NCBI GenBank assembly: GCA_002348385.1
Contig: DEBD01000037.1
Location: forward strand, 196,109 to 260,108
Origin: Gammaproteobacteria bacterium UBA2965
GTDB lineage: Bacteria; Pseudomonadota; Gammaproteobacteria; Pseudomonadales; Azotimanducaceae
DNA length: 64,000 bases
Direction: 5' to 3'
A program made the position numbers and the translations under genes. The notes beneath the pieces were generated by a model that searched no databases, had not been told where the DNA came from, and saw only the letters and a list, made by a program, of their open reading frames with translations. Shown here piece by piece: positions 1-8,777 of this stretch. Numbering within the stretch: the first letter of the stretch is position 1; each line of letters begins with the position of its first letter.

Positions 1-25
1 GGACAGGTCTGTCCCTACGGGACAG
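1..25. repeat. Short inverted repeat at the left edge, possible terminator or REP-like element
   Basis: GGACAG at 1-6 is followed by GT and then CTGTCC at 9-14, a perfect 6-bp inverted repeat, with a further GGGACAG at 19-25. It lies at the 3' end of the leftmost gene, which reads leftwards, so it could be part of a terminator. Alternatively it could be a dispersed palindromic element cut by the window edge. No T-tract is visible inside the window, and no second copy was noticed elsewhere in it. Confidence 0.3.
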
Positions 26-1355
26 AGTCCGCGAACGTCGAAGCGATGTGTCCCGTGTCGACGAGCCGTTGGTATTCTTGTTCGTCCACGCCGAGCAACT
101 CCTTGTAGACGTATTCGTTGTCCTGGCCGAATGCCACCGGCGGGCGACGGATGCCGCCCTCCGATTCGGGAAACTCAAAGAGCGGCGCCGGGTACTTATA
201 CACACCGATGTCATCCGGGAGCTCCTGATCCTGGAACAGGTTGCGCGCCTGAACGTGGGGATCGTTCAACAGCCGTGACGCTTCCAGCACCGGGGCTGCC
301 GCGATACCTGCCGCCTGCAGGCGGTGAAAAAGCTCGTAATCTTCGAACTGCGCGGTCCACTCGGACAGCTTTTCGTCCAATAGATCCTGAGCCGCAGCTC
401 TACCCGCAGCCGTTTCGAGCTCCGGCCGCATGGCCCAATCTGGATCTCCCAGCTGACCACGCAGCGCGAGCCACTCCTCGTCATTGGTCACAGAGATAGC
501 GATCCAACGGTCGAGACCGTCCTCAGGATCGCCGGGCGAGAGACAGGGATACACCCCGCAAGGCGCCTCACCATCATCCGCGTAGATGGAACGGTTGCCC
601 AACGCCTCGCCCGTTTGACCGTTCAACGCGAAGTCCATATACGCCTGGGCGAACATGCCCGAGGCGTTCTCCGCCTGCGCCATCTCTATGAACTGGCCTG
701 CGCCCGTGTTGTTGCGATGCCAGACGGCGGCCATGAGGGCAAACGCAATCTGCGCACCCGCGATGTAGTCCGCGGCGAAAATACCGCTGTTCTCCCCAGG
801 CCCCGCGTCGCGATAGCCGCGCAGCAACTGATGTCCCATCACGCCTTCGAGCTGGGCGCCCATGGTGCGTGCATTCATGTAGTCGCCTGACAGGCCGTAG
901 CCCGGCGCGCGCAGAAAGATGATGTCTTCCCGGTGGGAACACAGCCACTCATAGCTGATCCCCAACTTCTCCATGGTGCCCACGGCGCTGTTCTCAAGCA
1001 CCACGTCGGAGATGGCCACCAGGCGTCCGAGAATCTCAAGCCCTTCGGGTTGGCGGATGTCCAAAGTAAAACTGTACTTGTTGCGGTAAAGGCTCACGAA
1101 CATGGGATGGTAATTCCAGGGCCGCTCGCCCGGATCGTTGTTCGGTAATCCATTGATCCATCCCGCACCCTCCTGGGTCATTTCCTTAGTAAGGTGTGCC
1201 ACGGGTACGCCGCGGGTGTTAGGCTGCCATACGAACTGGTTTTCCTGTTTGAGCACCTCTGCACCAAGGTCCGCCAGCAGCAGACTCGAGAACGTGCCGG
1301 CCCAGACGCCTCCGAGATCGAGCACGCGCACGCCGTGCAACGGTAGATCAGCCAT
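15..1355 (-). CDS. Family III CoA-transferase (CaiB/BaiF type)
   Basis: 446 residues, the usual length for a CaiB/BaiF (family III) CoA-transferase, which moves CoA between carboxylic acids in the cytosol. The N-terminus GVRVLDLGGVWAGTFSSLLL with ADLGAEVLK just after it is the family hallmark, and LENSAVGTMEKLGISY follows. The ATG at 1355 is chosen because it overlaps the stop of the upstream family III gene (1348-1350), which implies translational coupling. An in-frame extension upstream lacks family similarity. The loop that carries the catalytic Asp in formyl-CoA transferase reads MGAQLEGVMG here, and I do not see an Asp in it. Two adjacent homologues suggest a heteromeric enzyme or tandem specificity. 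The substrate is unknown. Confidence 0.88.
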   Translation of the reverse strand: MADLPLHGVRVLDLGGVWAGTFSSLLLADLGAEVLKQENQFVWQPNTRGVPVAHLTKEMTQEGAGWINGLPNNDPGERPWNYHPMFVSLYRNKYSFTLDIRQPEGLEILGRLVAISDVVLENSAVGTMEKLGISYEWLCSHREDIIFLRAPGYGLSGDYMNARTMGAQLEGVMGHQLLRGYRDAGPGENSGIFAADYIAGAQIAFALMAAVWHRNNTGAGQFIEMAQAENASGMFAQAYMDFALNGQTGEALGNRSIYADDGEAPCGVYPCLSPGDPEDGLDRWIAISVTNDEEWLALRGQLGDPDWAMRPELETAAGRAAAQDLLDEKLSEWTAQFEDYELFHRLQAAGIAAAPVLEASRLLNDPHVQARNLFQDQELPDDIGVYKYPAPLFEFPESEGGIRRPPVAFGQDNEYVYKELLGVDEQEYQRLVDTGHIASTFADSVP

Positions 1356-2571
1356 CCGCGCCCTCCTTCGATGCGTCAGCCAAAACCTGCCGCAACGCAT
1401 CTTCGTCACAACCCGCCGCACGCATTACTTCTGCCGTATGCTCACCCAGTAGCGGCGCCGGACGACGATAGGCCCAGGGGGTCTCGCTCATGAGAAAAGG
1501 TCGACCGGGGAACTCGAAGGAGCCCATCGGTCCGGTTTCGGCCGATTGCCACAAACCGCGATCGCGGAAATTGGGATCGTCAAACACCTCGTCGATGGTG
1601 TACAGGGGTCCGGAAATAAAGCGGGCAGCCCGCGCACGCTCCCAGACCTCCCTTTTGCTGCGCTGCGCCAACCACGGTTCAAGGTGACTGGTGAACTCCG
1701 CGATGGCCTCCGGATCCATCTGAATCGCCGGGTTGTCCCACTTCGGATCCTCCATCCAATCCGGGTGACCCAGAAACTCCCGCGCGTTACGAAAGCGCGC
1801 GCCGCCACCCGCCAGTTCTATCCAGCCGTCCTTACAGCGATATAAACCCGCCAGCATGCCTTGGGGGGGCGCCGCTGGCGCGCGCAGTGACTTGCGGCCG
1901 GAATACTGCACGCCCATCACCGTGGCATGCCGTCGGTCCACACCCACCAGATGGCTGTCCGCGATGGAAAAATCTACGTGCTGCCCAACGCTCTGGTAGC
2001 GCCCAGCAAAGAGGGCGCCCATGATTGCCGTGGACAACGCGGAGCCAGACAAAACCAGCGCCGCCGTCCCGTACATCTTGACCGGCTCCCGCTGCAGCCG
2101 TCCGGTGGAGTGCATCTCGCCGCCGAAACCGTACAGCACCAGCTCCGAGCCTTTGTAGTCGCGGTACGGACTGTGCTGACCAAAATTCGACACCGACACC
2201 AGCGGCAACCCAGGATGCCGACGATGAATTTCCTCCCAGCCAATGCCAAGCAAATCCAGCACACCGGGACGGAAGCTCTCCACTACCACGTCGGCCGTAG
2301 CGGCAAGCCGCCAGAACGCATCTCGACCCGACGCGGATCGCAAATCCAACACCACTGAGCGCTTGTTCGTGTTGAAGTAGAAGAACGTCCCGCTCTTCTC
2401 CGCCGACCGGTCACCGCCCTTAAACGGACCCAGCCTGCGCGCAGGGTCGCCACCGGGACTCTCGATCTTGATCACGTCTGCGCCAAAATCGGCGAACAGC
2501 TTGGTGGCGTACGGACCAACGATGTGCTGCGTGAGGTCCAGAATAGTGACGTCTTGCAGCGCACCGGTCAT
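1348..2571 (-). CDS. Family III CoA-transferase (CaiB/BaiF type)
   Basis: 407 residues. The N-terminus is DVTILDLTQHIVGPYATKLF followed by ADFGADVIKIESPGGDPAR, typical of CaiB/BaiF CoA-transferases. VVESFRPGVLDLLGIGWEEI and FGQHSPYRDYKGSEL are further family blocks. In formyl-CoA transferase the last block carries the catalytic Asp; here Glu (GSELVLYGFGG) sits in that place by eye. The ATG at 2571 starts the conserved domain, and a longer in-frame start adds 15 unrelated residues. The gene precedes and overlaps the next family III gene by 8 bp on the same strand. It diverges from the Rieske oxygenase gene, which suggests that acid products of oxygenation are activated to CoA esters (inference). 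Confidence 0.88.
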   Translation of the reverse strand: MTGALQDVTILDLTQHIVGPYATKLFADFGADVIKIESPGGDPARRLGPFKGGDRSAEKSGTFFYFNTNKRSVVLDLRSASGRDAFWRLAATADVVVESFRPGVLDLLGIGWEEIHRRHPGLPLVSVSNFGQHSPYRDYKGSELVLYGFGGEMHSTGRLQREPVKMYGTAALVLSGSALSTAIMGALFAGRYQSVGQHVDFSIADSHLVGVDRRHATVMGVQYSGRKSLRAPAAPPQGMLAGLYRCKDGWIELAGGGARFRNAREFLGHPDWMEDPKWDNPAIQMDPEAIAEFTSHLEPWLAQRSKREVWERARAARFISGPLYTIDEVFDDPNFRDRGLWQSAETGPMGSFEFPGRPFLMSETPWAYRRPAPLLGEHTAEVMRAAGCDEDALRQVLADASKEGADG

Positions 2572-2764
2572 GAGCTTGACCCCAACACCGCAATATACGG
2601 CACGCGCTGACGCCACCCGCGTGGCAGCGAGTACCTCGTTTCCGATGTCGAAGCGTGTGCTTTGCGCGCGCCCTTTTGCATTTCCCCCGCCCAGTGTCGT
2701 TGACTTGCAACGAAACGCCGTGTTCGAATTCTAAACAGAAATATAACGCACTGCATAAAACCCC
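2572..2764. promoter_or_regulatory. Divergent intergenic region between CoA-transferase and Rieske oxygenase
   Basis: 193 bp between two divergent starts must contain promoters for both directions. It turns A/T-rich close to the Rieske gene, with TTGACT at 2700-2705 and TATAAC at 2742-2747. These are too far apart to be one sigma-70 promoter, so no exact promoter can be assigned. Confidence 0.35.
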
Positions 2765-4138
2765 ATGAAGAAACCCAACTTCCCGACGTCGCGCAGTTTC
2801 TCTTTGGAGCCGAATGCCAGCGCAGGATCACCTTCCGCACTGAGCCCTTACGTAGACAACGGCACCGACATATTCACTACCGAACGCTACCACGACATAG
2901 AGTTCGCTCGTAAAGAGTGGACTCATATGTGGCGCAAGACCTGGTCGCTCGCCGGGCTTGCTTCCGACATTCCGAACACGGGCGACTACTTCAAATACGA
3001 CGTGGGGCCAGAGTCCTTCATCGTTGTAAGAACCGGTAGTGGTGACCACGATATCAGCGCTTTTTACAACGTCTGCCATCATCGCGGCAATCGCCTGATC
3101 TTCGATGACTTTGGCAGCGTTGACAAATTTGTCTGCGCTTTCCACTTGTGGTCGTGGAACATCGATGGGTCGCTGCTCAACATTCAGGACCGTGAAACGT
3201 TCCGTGAAGAAGTGGTTTGCGATAACCCCCCGCTCACCGAAGTGCGCTGCGAGATCTGGCAAGGCCTGGTCTTCATCAACATGGATCCCGACGCGGCGCC
3301 GCTCCTGGAGTTCCTGGACGTACTACCCGAGCACCTGGCGCCATTCAACATTGCAGACATGACAATCATCAAGGATCTCCAGACCGAGTGGCCCTGCAAC
3401 TGGAAGATCGCCCACGATGCTTTCGTCGAGGTGTACCACGTGCAGAGCGTGCACCCAGAAATTCTGCCGTTTTTGAACGACTACCAGGTGCAGTGGGACT
3501 TATACGCCAACGGCATGAGCCGCATGCTGCTCAAGTTTGGCGAGGTGAGCCCCCACTTCGAAGATCAAGAGGCGGTCAACGAAGGTTTGAAGGCGCTTTT
3601 GGACGAAGCCGGTGTGGACCCGGAAGCCTATTCGGGAGAGCCCGACGGGGTGCGAAAGGCCATCCAGCAAGGCAAGCGCGAAAAGGCCCGGCGGCTGGGC
3701 CTCGATTACAGCGCCTTTACCGACAACCAACTCACGGACGACTGGAACTACTCCATCTTTCCCAACGTGACCTTCAACGCACACCCGGAAGGCTTGCTCA
3801 TCCAGCGCTTCCGACCCCACGCGAGAGATCCGCAGAAATCTGTCTACGACCTCATGGTGCTGATCCATCCGGTGGACGATCCCAAATACCGGGTACCCGC
3901 CTACATGGGCGTAGAGGACGACGTGGCTATCTCCGGCAAGGTTCGGCCCGAGCGGCGCCACATCGCATACGGGGAGGAGGGGCTGGGGATGGTGATCTCC
4001 CAGGACGCAGTGATGATGGGCCACATGCAGCAAGGGGTGCAGTCGCACGGATACGCGGGAGCGCGCTATTCCGAACAGGAGCAGCAGCTGCGCCATTGGC
4101 ACCTGGAGCTGGCGCGCTACATGAACGGGGAGAAGTAG
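2765..4138 (+). CDS. Rieske non-haem iron oxygenase, alpha subunit
   Basis: 457 residues, normal for the large subunit of an aromatic-ring-hydroxylating type oxygenase. The Rieske [2Fe-2S] ligands are visible as C104-H-H106 and C124-A-F-H127. The mononuclear iron site is in the block IAHDAFVEVYHVQSVHPE, with H225 and H230 and a nearby Asp at 218 that would bridge to the Rieske centre. Such enzymes insert oxygen into, or demethylate, hydrophobic substrates using electrons from a reductase. No beta subunit, ferredoxin or reductase gene is adjacent, so the redox partner must be encoded elsewhere. A P450 gene follows 150 bp downstream on the same strand. The substrate is not identifiable. Confidence 0.92.
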   Translation: MKKPNFPTSRSFSLEPNASAGSPSALSPYVDNGTDIFTTERYHDIEFARKEWTHMWRKTWSLAGLASDIPNTGDYFKYDVGPESFIVVRTGSGDHDISAFYNVCHHRGNRLIFDDFGSVDKFVCAFHLWSWNIDGSLLNIQDRETFREEVVCDNPPLTEVRCEIWQGLVFINMDPDAAPLLEFLDVLPEHLAPFNIADMTIIKDLQTEWPCNWKIAHDAFVEVYHVQSVHPEILPFLNDYQVQWDLYANGMSRMLLKFGEVSPHFEDQEAVNEGLKALLDEAGVDPEAYSGEPDGVRKAIQQGKREKARRLGLDYSAFTDNQLTDDWNYSIFPNVTFNAHPEGLLIQRFRPHARDPQKSVYDLMVLIHPVDDPKYRVPAYMGVEDDVAISGKVRPERRHIAYGEEGLGMVISQDAVMMGHMQQGVQSHGYAGARYSEQEQQLRHWHLELARYMNGEK

Positions 4139-4288
4139 CGCCGAAGCGATTCCGCGCTCGTGCCCGAACCCCGCAAGCGGGCGAGTGCGTAGAGCAAAGC
4201 CCATTCGGGCCGCCCACCTTGAATCTAATCCCGGATCAAATAACCTACCCAGGCGCCCCCAACGAAGCGCCCATTGGAGGATCCGGCC

Positions 4289-5506
4289 GTGAACTACACC
4301 GACGTCGTCAAGCCCGCCACCTACGCAGACGATAAAGGGCTGCACGGCCTCCTCACCCATATGCGCGCCAACGACCCGGTAGCATGGATCGACACACCCA
4401 CTCACGATCCGTTTTACGCCCTGACCAAGCATGCCGACATCATCGAGGTGTCGCGCCGGAGTGACACGTTCATCAACGCACCCAGGGCCATCCTAGTGCC
4501 CAGACCCAAACCCGGCGAGGAGCCGCCCGAGATGCAGGCGCGGGTGCTTATTGCCATCGACGGGGAAGAGCACAAGGCGCTGCGCGGCCTCTCTCAGGAT
4601 TGGTTCCTTCCAGAAAGCCTGAAGCGCTTCGAACCCGCCGTGCGTGAGATCGCCCGACAGAGCGTCGATCACATGCTATCCCTGGGCGAGGAATTCGACT
4701 TCGTTAAGGATGTAGCCGTGTGGTACCCACTCAAGGTCATCATGAAGATCCTTGGCGTCCCAGACGACAAGGGCGACATGCTGCTCACCATGACCCAGCA
4801 GATGTTCGGCGCCGCCGACCCGGACGTGACCAGGGATCTCACCGACGAAGAACGCGTGCAGCTATTTACCGACTTCTACGCCTACTGCGCGCAGGTGTGC
4901 GCAGACCGACACCAACACCCGGAAGACGATCTCGCCAGTGTCATCGCCAACGGGCGAATCAACGGGGAGCCGCTCAGCCAGATGGATACGCTGGGGTACT
5001 TTCTCATCGTTGCCTCAGCAGGCCATGACACTACCAGTTCCTCTACGGCAGGAGCATTGCATGCCTTGTTGGAACGCCCGGATCAGATGAAAAAGCTGCG
5101 CGACAACCCGGAGTTCATTCCCACCATGGTGGAGGAATCCATTCGCTGGGTGACACCCGTGAAGCATTTCATGCGCACCGCGACCGAGGACTATCAGCTG
5201 CGCGACAAGACCGTCGAGGCCGGGCAATCCGTAATGCTCCTGTATCCTTCCGCCAATCGCGACGAGGACGTTTTTGAGTCACCTTTCGAATTTCGCGTAG
5301 ACCGGCGACCCAATCGCCACCTGGCGTTTGGACACGGCGCCCACCATTGCCTTGGAAACCTTCTGGCTAAGATGGAAATGCGCATTCTCTATGAGGAGCT
5401 GTTCAGCCGGGTTCGCGACATGGAACTCAACGGAGAGCCCAAACTGATTCAGTCGGTTTTCGTCAGTGGCCTGAAGACGCTCCCGGTACGCATGAAGCCC
5501 GCCTGA
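4289..5506 (+). CDS. Cytochrome P450
   Basis: 405 residues, the length of a soluble bacterial class I P450. The I-helix is AGHDTTSSS (about 244-252), the K-helix ExxR is ESIR (283-286), and the haem loop FGHGAHHCLGN has the thiolate Cys at about 354. GTG at 4289 is preferred because GGAGG at 4276-4280 sits 8 nt before it; a TTG five codons upstream would overlap that Shine-Dalgarno site. The gene lies 150 bp after the Rieske oxygenase and may be co-transcribed. No ferredoxin gene is nearby. It probably hydroxylates a hydrophobic small molecule. Confidence 0.92.
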   Translation: MNYTDVVKPATYADDKGLHGLLTHMRANDPVAWIDTPTHDPFYALTKHADIIEVSRRSDTFINAPRAILVPRPKPGEEPPEMQARVLIAIDGEEHKALRGLSQDWFLPESLKRFEPAVREIARQSVDHMLSLGEEFDFVKDVAVWYPLKVIMKILGVPDDKGDMLLTMTQQMFGAADPDVTRDLTDEERVQLFTDFYAYCAQVCADRHQHPEDDLASVIANGRINGEPLSQMDTLGYFLIVASAGHDTTSSSTAGALHALLERPDQMKKLRDNPEFIPTMVEESIRWVTPVKHFMRTATEDYQLRDKTVEAGQSVMLLYPSANRDEDVFESPFEFRVDRRPNRHLAFGHGAHHCLGNLLAKMEMRILYEELFSRVRDMELNGEPKLIQSVFVSGLKTLPVRMKPA

Positions 5507-5510
5507 TCAG

Positions 5511-5529
5511 CGGCCGCACCCTGCGGCCA
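5511..5529. terminator. Hairpin between convergent genes
   Basis: GGCCGC at 5512-5517 and GCGGCC at 5523-5528 form a 6-bp G/C-only stem with loop ACCCT. It lies in the 38-bp gap between the convergent P450 and transporter genes. There is no clear U-tract, so intrinsic termination is only possible, not shown. Confidence 0.35.
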
Positions 5530-5544
5530 CCACGCAAAAAGCGG

Positions 5545-6966
5545 CTATGCCACTTTTCTGTCCGCGAGAGCCCGCTTGATGTGGTCGTGGCGCTCCTGGC
5601 TCAGGTCGTAGGGCCAAAACACCCACAAGGCCACCACTAGAATCAGCGCTATGCTGACGTAGACGGTTCCGAAATCCAAAAGCACTGTTTCGGGCACTTC
5701 ACCTGGCTTCGTATTCACCGGAAAGCTGACAATGTCCAGGGCGAACCCCGCGGCCAGATTCCCCAATGCACTCGTGCACTTTAGGGCGAAGTTGTGGCTG
5801 CCAAAAAATACGCCTTCCTGGCGACGGCCATGATTCAACTCATGCTCGTCGGCAATGTCACCCGTCATGGACGATCCGCTCACCGCCGCCAGCAGGATCC
5901 CACCGGCACTCAGCGCGGTAGTGGTGACCAGTATCGGCACCAACACGGCTGGATCGTCCGGCATCAGACCAGCCAGATAGCATGCCACCGGCAAGGTTCC
6001 CGCACAGGCGGAAGTAGACACCCCGATGATCAAAGTTTTGCGCTTGTCCACCTTGCGATGCAGCGTGGTGATGAGACTGATGCCCAGCAGGCCCCCGATG
6101 ATGCCTCCGTACTGGGTGAACTCTATGCCGCTGGTCTCCAGCTCCCAAACGAAAGTCAACAGGTGCATCGACAGCGCGCCTTGAATGCCGGCGTACACCG
6201 CGAACAGTAGCGATCCCCAGAACAAGGCAAAGAAAGCCTTGTTCTTGAGTGCCTGGTAGAGATCCCGATACACCTGAGCCAGGCTAAACGGCGGGTGATC
6301 TTTCGCGGCCTGGCTCAACATCGGCACCAGACGCTGGGTACCCCAACTGCTGATGAGCATCATCCCCATCATCACCACCGACGACAGCAAGGCGTATTTG
6401 AAATACGGCTCCCTGGTGAGCTGCGGCGTGCTGTTGTCCGGCGTCTCCACAAAGAAGTAGTTCCACGCCAGCATCACCACCAACAGGCTCGCCACCATGC
6501 CAAAGGCCGTACGCAACGCCACGATCTGCGTGCGCTCCTGGTAGTTCATGGTCATCTCCGCACCCAGCGAGAGATAGGGAACATGGAAGAACGTCAGCGC
6601 GGTGCGGCTAAGCACGGCAAAGGTGGTGAACCACGCGAACAGCTGAAACTCGCTCAACCCTTCCGGGGGCCAGAAGAGGAAGTAGTAGGTGATGCCCAGT
6701 GGCACCGCCCCGGCGTACATGAACAGGTGGCGGCGGCCCAGGCGATGCCGGAAGCCGTCGGACCACGACCCCACCGCCGGGTCGCTGATGGCGTCGCAGG
6801 CCACAGCGATAAACACGGCGATGCCCGAGTAGGTGCCCGACAGGCCCAGCACCTGGTTGTAGTAGAGCAGCAGCAACGTTCCGAAGCCGAACGACTTGAT
6901 GGACTCCGCCGCCTGACCGAGGCTGTAGAAGCACTTCAGGCGCCAGCCGATGGTCGCTTTCGTCAC
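5545..6966 (-). CDS. MFS transporter of the GPH (sugar/cation symporter-like) type
   Basis: About 473 residues of polytopic membrane protein. The segment GWRLKCFYSLGQAAESIKSF with AISDPAVGSWSD and HRLGRRHLFMYAG is the glycoside-pentoside-hexuronide (MFS_2) signature. A second family block is ALKNKAFFALFWGSLLFA. The start is uncertain: no ATG precedes the conserved domain except one far upstream inside the divergent gene. GTG at 6966, directly before TKATIGW, is the start that best fits the family; GTGs at 7044 and 7038 are alternatives. GPH-type proteins in catabolic loci often import non-sugar substrates, so a substrate related to the neighbouring oxygenases is possible (inference). Confidence 0.82.
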   Translation of the reverse strand: MTKATIGWRLKCFYSLGQAAESIKSFGFGTLLLLYYNQVLGLSGTYSGIAVFIAVACDAISDPAVGSWSDGFRHRLGRRHLFMYAGAVPLGITYYFLFWPPEGLSEFQLFAWFTTFAVLSRTALTFFHVPYLSLGAEMTMNYQERTQIVALRTAFGMVASLLVVMLAWNYFFVETPDNSTPQLTREPYFKYALLSSVVMMGMMLISSWGTQRLVPMLSQAAKDHPPFSLAQVYRDLYQALKNKAFFALFWGSLLFAVYAGIQGALSMHLLTFVWELETSGIEFTQYGGIIGGLLGISLITTLHRKVDKRKTLIIGVSTSACAGTLPVACYLAGLMPDDPAVLVPILVTTTALSAGGILLAAVSGSSMTGDIADEHELNHGRRQEGVFFGSHNFALKCTSALGNLAAGFALDIVSFPVNTKPGEVPETVLLDFGTVYVSIALILVVALWVFWPYDLSQERHDHIKRALADRKVA

Positions 6967-7073
6967 TGATTCGGCCAGCCCACTAACTCCAACCAGTCGC
7001 TCCCGATGCCATACGATCCCCGGCGCGGACTCTAGCACAGTCACCCTGCTATGCTGCACCCGCAGCCGCTTTT

Positions 7074-7079
7074 GAGGAG
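7074..7079 (+). promoter_or_regulatory. Shine-Dalgarno sequence GAGGAG in front of an apparent AUC codon
   Basis: GAGGAG lies 6 nt before ATC at 7086, which opens the conserved-looking peptide IRLAIEIG in the frame of the LLM-class oxidoreductase. No ATG, GTG or TTG lies at the expected place. The first canonical start, TTG at 7113, is 33 nt from this site. Confidence 0.5.
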
Positions 7080-7112
7080 CAGACAATCCGACTCGCCATC
7101 GAAATCGGCCCA

Positions 7113-8123
7113 TTGCAGCCAGACAAGCTGGCGCTGACCACCCAGTGGGTAGGGCATGCAGAAAAGCTGGGCATCGCCATGGCGTTCTCCGCGGAAGCCT
7201 GGTGGAGCGACGCGGCCACCCCCTTAGCCTACCTAGCCGACAAGACCGAGCGAATCCATCTGGCCAGCGGAATCATGCAGACCACGGCGCGCACGCCCGC
7301 AATGGCCGCCATGACAGCGCTGACCCTGCACGACCTCACCGGTGGCCGCTTCGTGCTCGGGCTTGGAGCGAGCGGCCCCCAGGTGGTGGAAGGTCTCCAC
7401 GGGGTGCCCTACCACAAACCGCTGACCCGTTTGAAAGAGACCGTGGCGGTGTGCCGGATGATCTTCGCTGGGGAAAAGGTCAATTTCCAAGGGGAAGTGT
7501 TCCAGCTGCCGTTGCCGGATAGCGAAGGCAAGGCCATTCGTGTGGCCCATGACCCGGCGGACATTCCCATCTACCTGGCAACCCTGGGCCCAAACGCTCT
7601 GCGCTACACGGGCGCCACCGCGGACGGTTGGCTGGGCACGTCATTTTCTCCGGAACATGCCCAGGCTCACCTCGACTACCTGCGCGAGGGCGCCGAAGGC
7701 GCCGGTCGAAGCCTGCAGGATCTGGACCTGTGCGTATCCGTGCGGGTGGAGATCGGCGACGACCTGGACGCCATGGTGGAGCGCCGCAAACCCGCGGTAG
7801 CATTCAACATGGGTGGTATGGGCTCCGCCACCACCAACTTCTACAACGACGCTTTCCAGCGCGCCGGATATGCGGAGGATGCCAAGGCCATTCAGTCATT
7901 GTGGCTGGCGGGCAAACGGGACGAGGCGGCCAGGCGCGTGCCCACGGCCATGGTCACAGAGTTTCAGGCCCTGGGCACACGCGACATGGTCCGCGACCGC
8001 CTGCGCCAGTATCGCGACGTGGGCGTGACCACGGTTAAGCTGGGCCTGGACAGCGCCGGACCCATCGGCCCCAAGCGCTTCGAGCTGCTGGAAAATATTG
8101 TCGATCTGGTAAAGGACCTATAG
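7113..8123 (+). CDS. LLM class F420- or flavin-dependent oxidoreductase
   Basis: 336 residues from the first canonical start (TTG). The luciferase-like monooxygenase fold is shown by LGLGASGPQVVEGLHGVPY, TARTPAMAAMTALTLHDLTG and PIYLATLGPNALRYTGATAD. The same frame stays open upstream and reads IRLAIEIGP from ATC at 7086, preceded by GAGGAG with normal spacing. The true protein is therefore probably nine residues longer and starts at a non-canonical or mutated codon. LLM proteins use F420 or FMN to oxidise alcohols or oxygenate small molecules. The stop abuts the ATG of the GST gene, so the two are one transcription unit. The substrate is unknown. Confidence 0.88.
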   Translation: MQPDKLALTTQWVGHAEKLGIAMAFSAEAWWSDAATPLAYLADKTERIHLASGIMQTTARTPAMAAMTALTLHDLTGGRFVLGLGASGPQVVEGLHGVPYHKPLTRLKETVAVCRMIFAGEKVNFQGEVFQLPLPDSEGKAIRVAHDPADIPIYLATLGPNALRYTGATADGWLGTSFSPEHAQAHLDYLREGAEGAGRSLQDLDLCVSVRVEIGDDLDAMVERRKPAVAFNMGGMGSATTNFYNDAFQRAGYAEDAKAIQSLWLAGKRDEAARRVPTAMVTEFQALGTRDMVRDRLRQYRDVGVTTVKLGLDSAGPIGPKRFELLENIVDLVKDL

Positions 8124-8756
8124 ATGAAGCTCTACATGGTGCCGCTGGCGCCGAATCCCACCAAGGTCATGCTGTACATCGCCGAGCGCGAACAGCTTGG
8201 CACCTACATGGATATCGAGCAGATCGTGGTAAACACGGTGAAGGGCCGCCACAAGGAGCCCGAACACCTGGCGCGCAATCCGTTCGGCACGGTGCCCGCT
8301 TTGGAGCTGGACGACGGCACCTATCTGATGGAATCGCTGGCGATCATCGCCTACCTGGAAGACAAGTTTCCCGACGGCTCTCTGCTGCGCGGCAGCCCGG
8401 AAGACAAAGCCAGGGCGCACGATGTGGAGCGTGTCATCGACCTTCGAATCGCCGGCCCCATGGGGGCCTACGGGCACGCGAAGAACTCACCCCTGGGGCG
8501 CCCACCGGACCCGGAGAAGGCCGCGCAGTTGCAAGCGAACCTGCAGACGCCGCTGGACTATCTGGAGAGCCTGCTGTCCGACGGCAGACCGCTGCTGCTG
8601 GGAAACGAGGTGTCCATCGCCGACTGCACCCTGCAGGCGTCGCTACAGTTCATCCGCTACGTGGAGGCAGACCTGTTCGGTGATCGGCCGTTGCTGCGCG
8701 ACTGGGACGAACGCTATCGGGCACGCCCCGCAGCTCAACAAGTCCTTCGCTGGTAA
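8124..8756 (+). CDS. Glutathione S-transferase family protein
   Basis: 210 residues in GST architecture. The N-terminal thioredoxin-like half is MKLYMVPLAPNPTKVMLYIA, with the cis-Pro region FGTVPALELDDGTYLMESLA and the ES motif that binds the glutathione gamma-glutamyl group. It is followed by an all-helical C-terminal half with VSIADCTLQASLQF. It starts at the base after the stop of the LLM gene, so the two are co-translated. It would act in the cytosol on an electrophilic intermediate, perhaps an epoxide or enone made by the neighbouring oxygenases (inference). Confidence 0.9.
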   Translation: MKLYMVPLAPNPTKVMLYIAEREQLGTYMDIEQIVVNTVKGRHKEPEHLARNPFGTVPALELDDGTYLMESLAIIAYLEDKFPDGSLLRGSPEDKARAHDVERVIDLRIAGPMGAYGHAKNSPLGRPPDPEKAAQLQANLQTPLDYLESLLSDGRPLLLGNEVSIADCTLQASLQFIRYVEADLFGDRPLLRDWDERYRARPAAQQVLRW

Positions 8757-8777
8757 TGAGCCGACGCCCTGCGTCAA

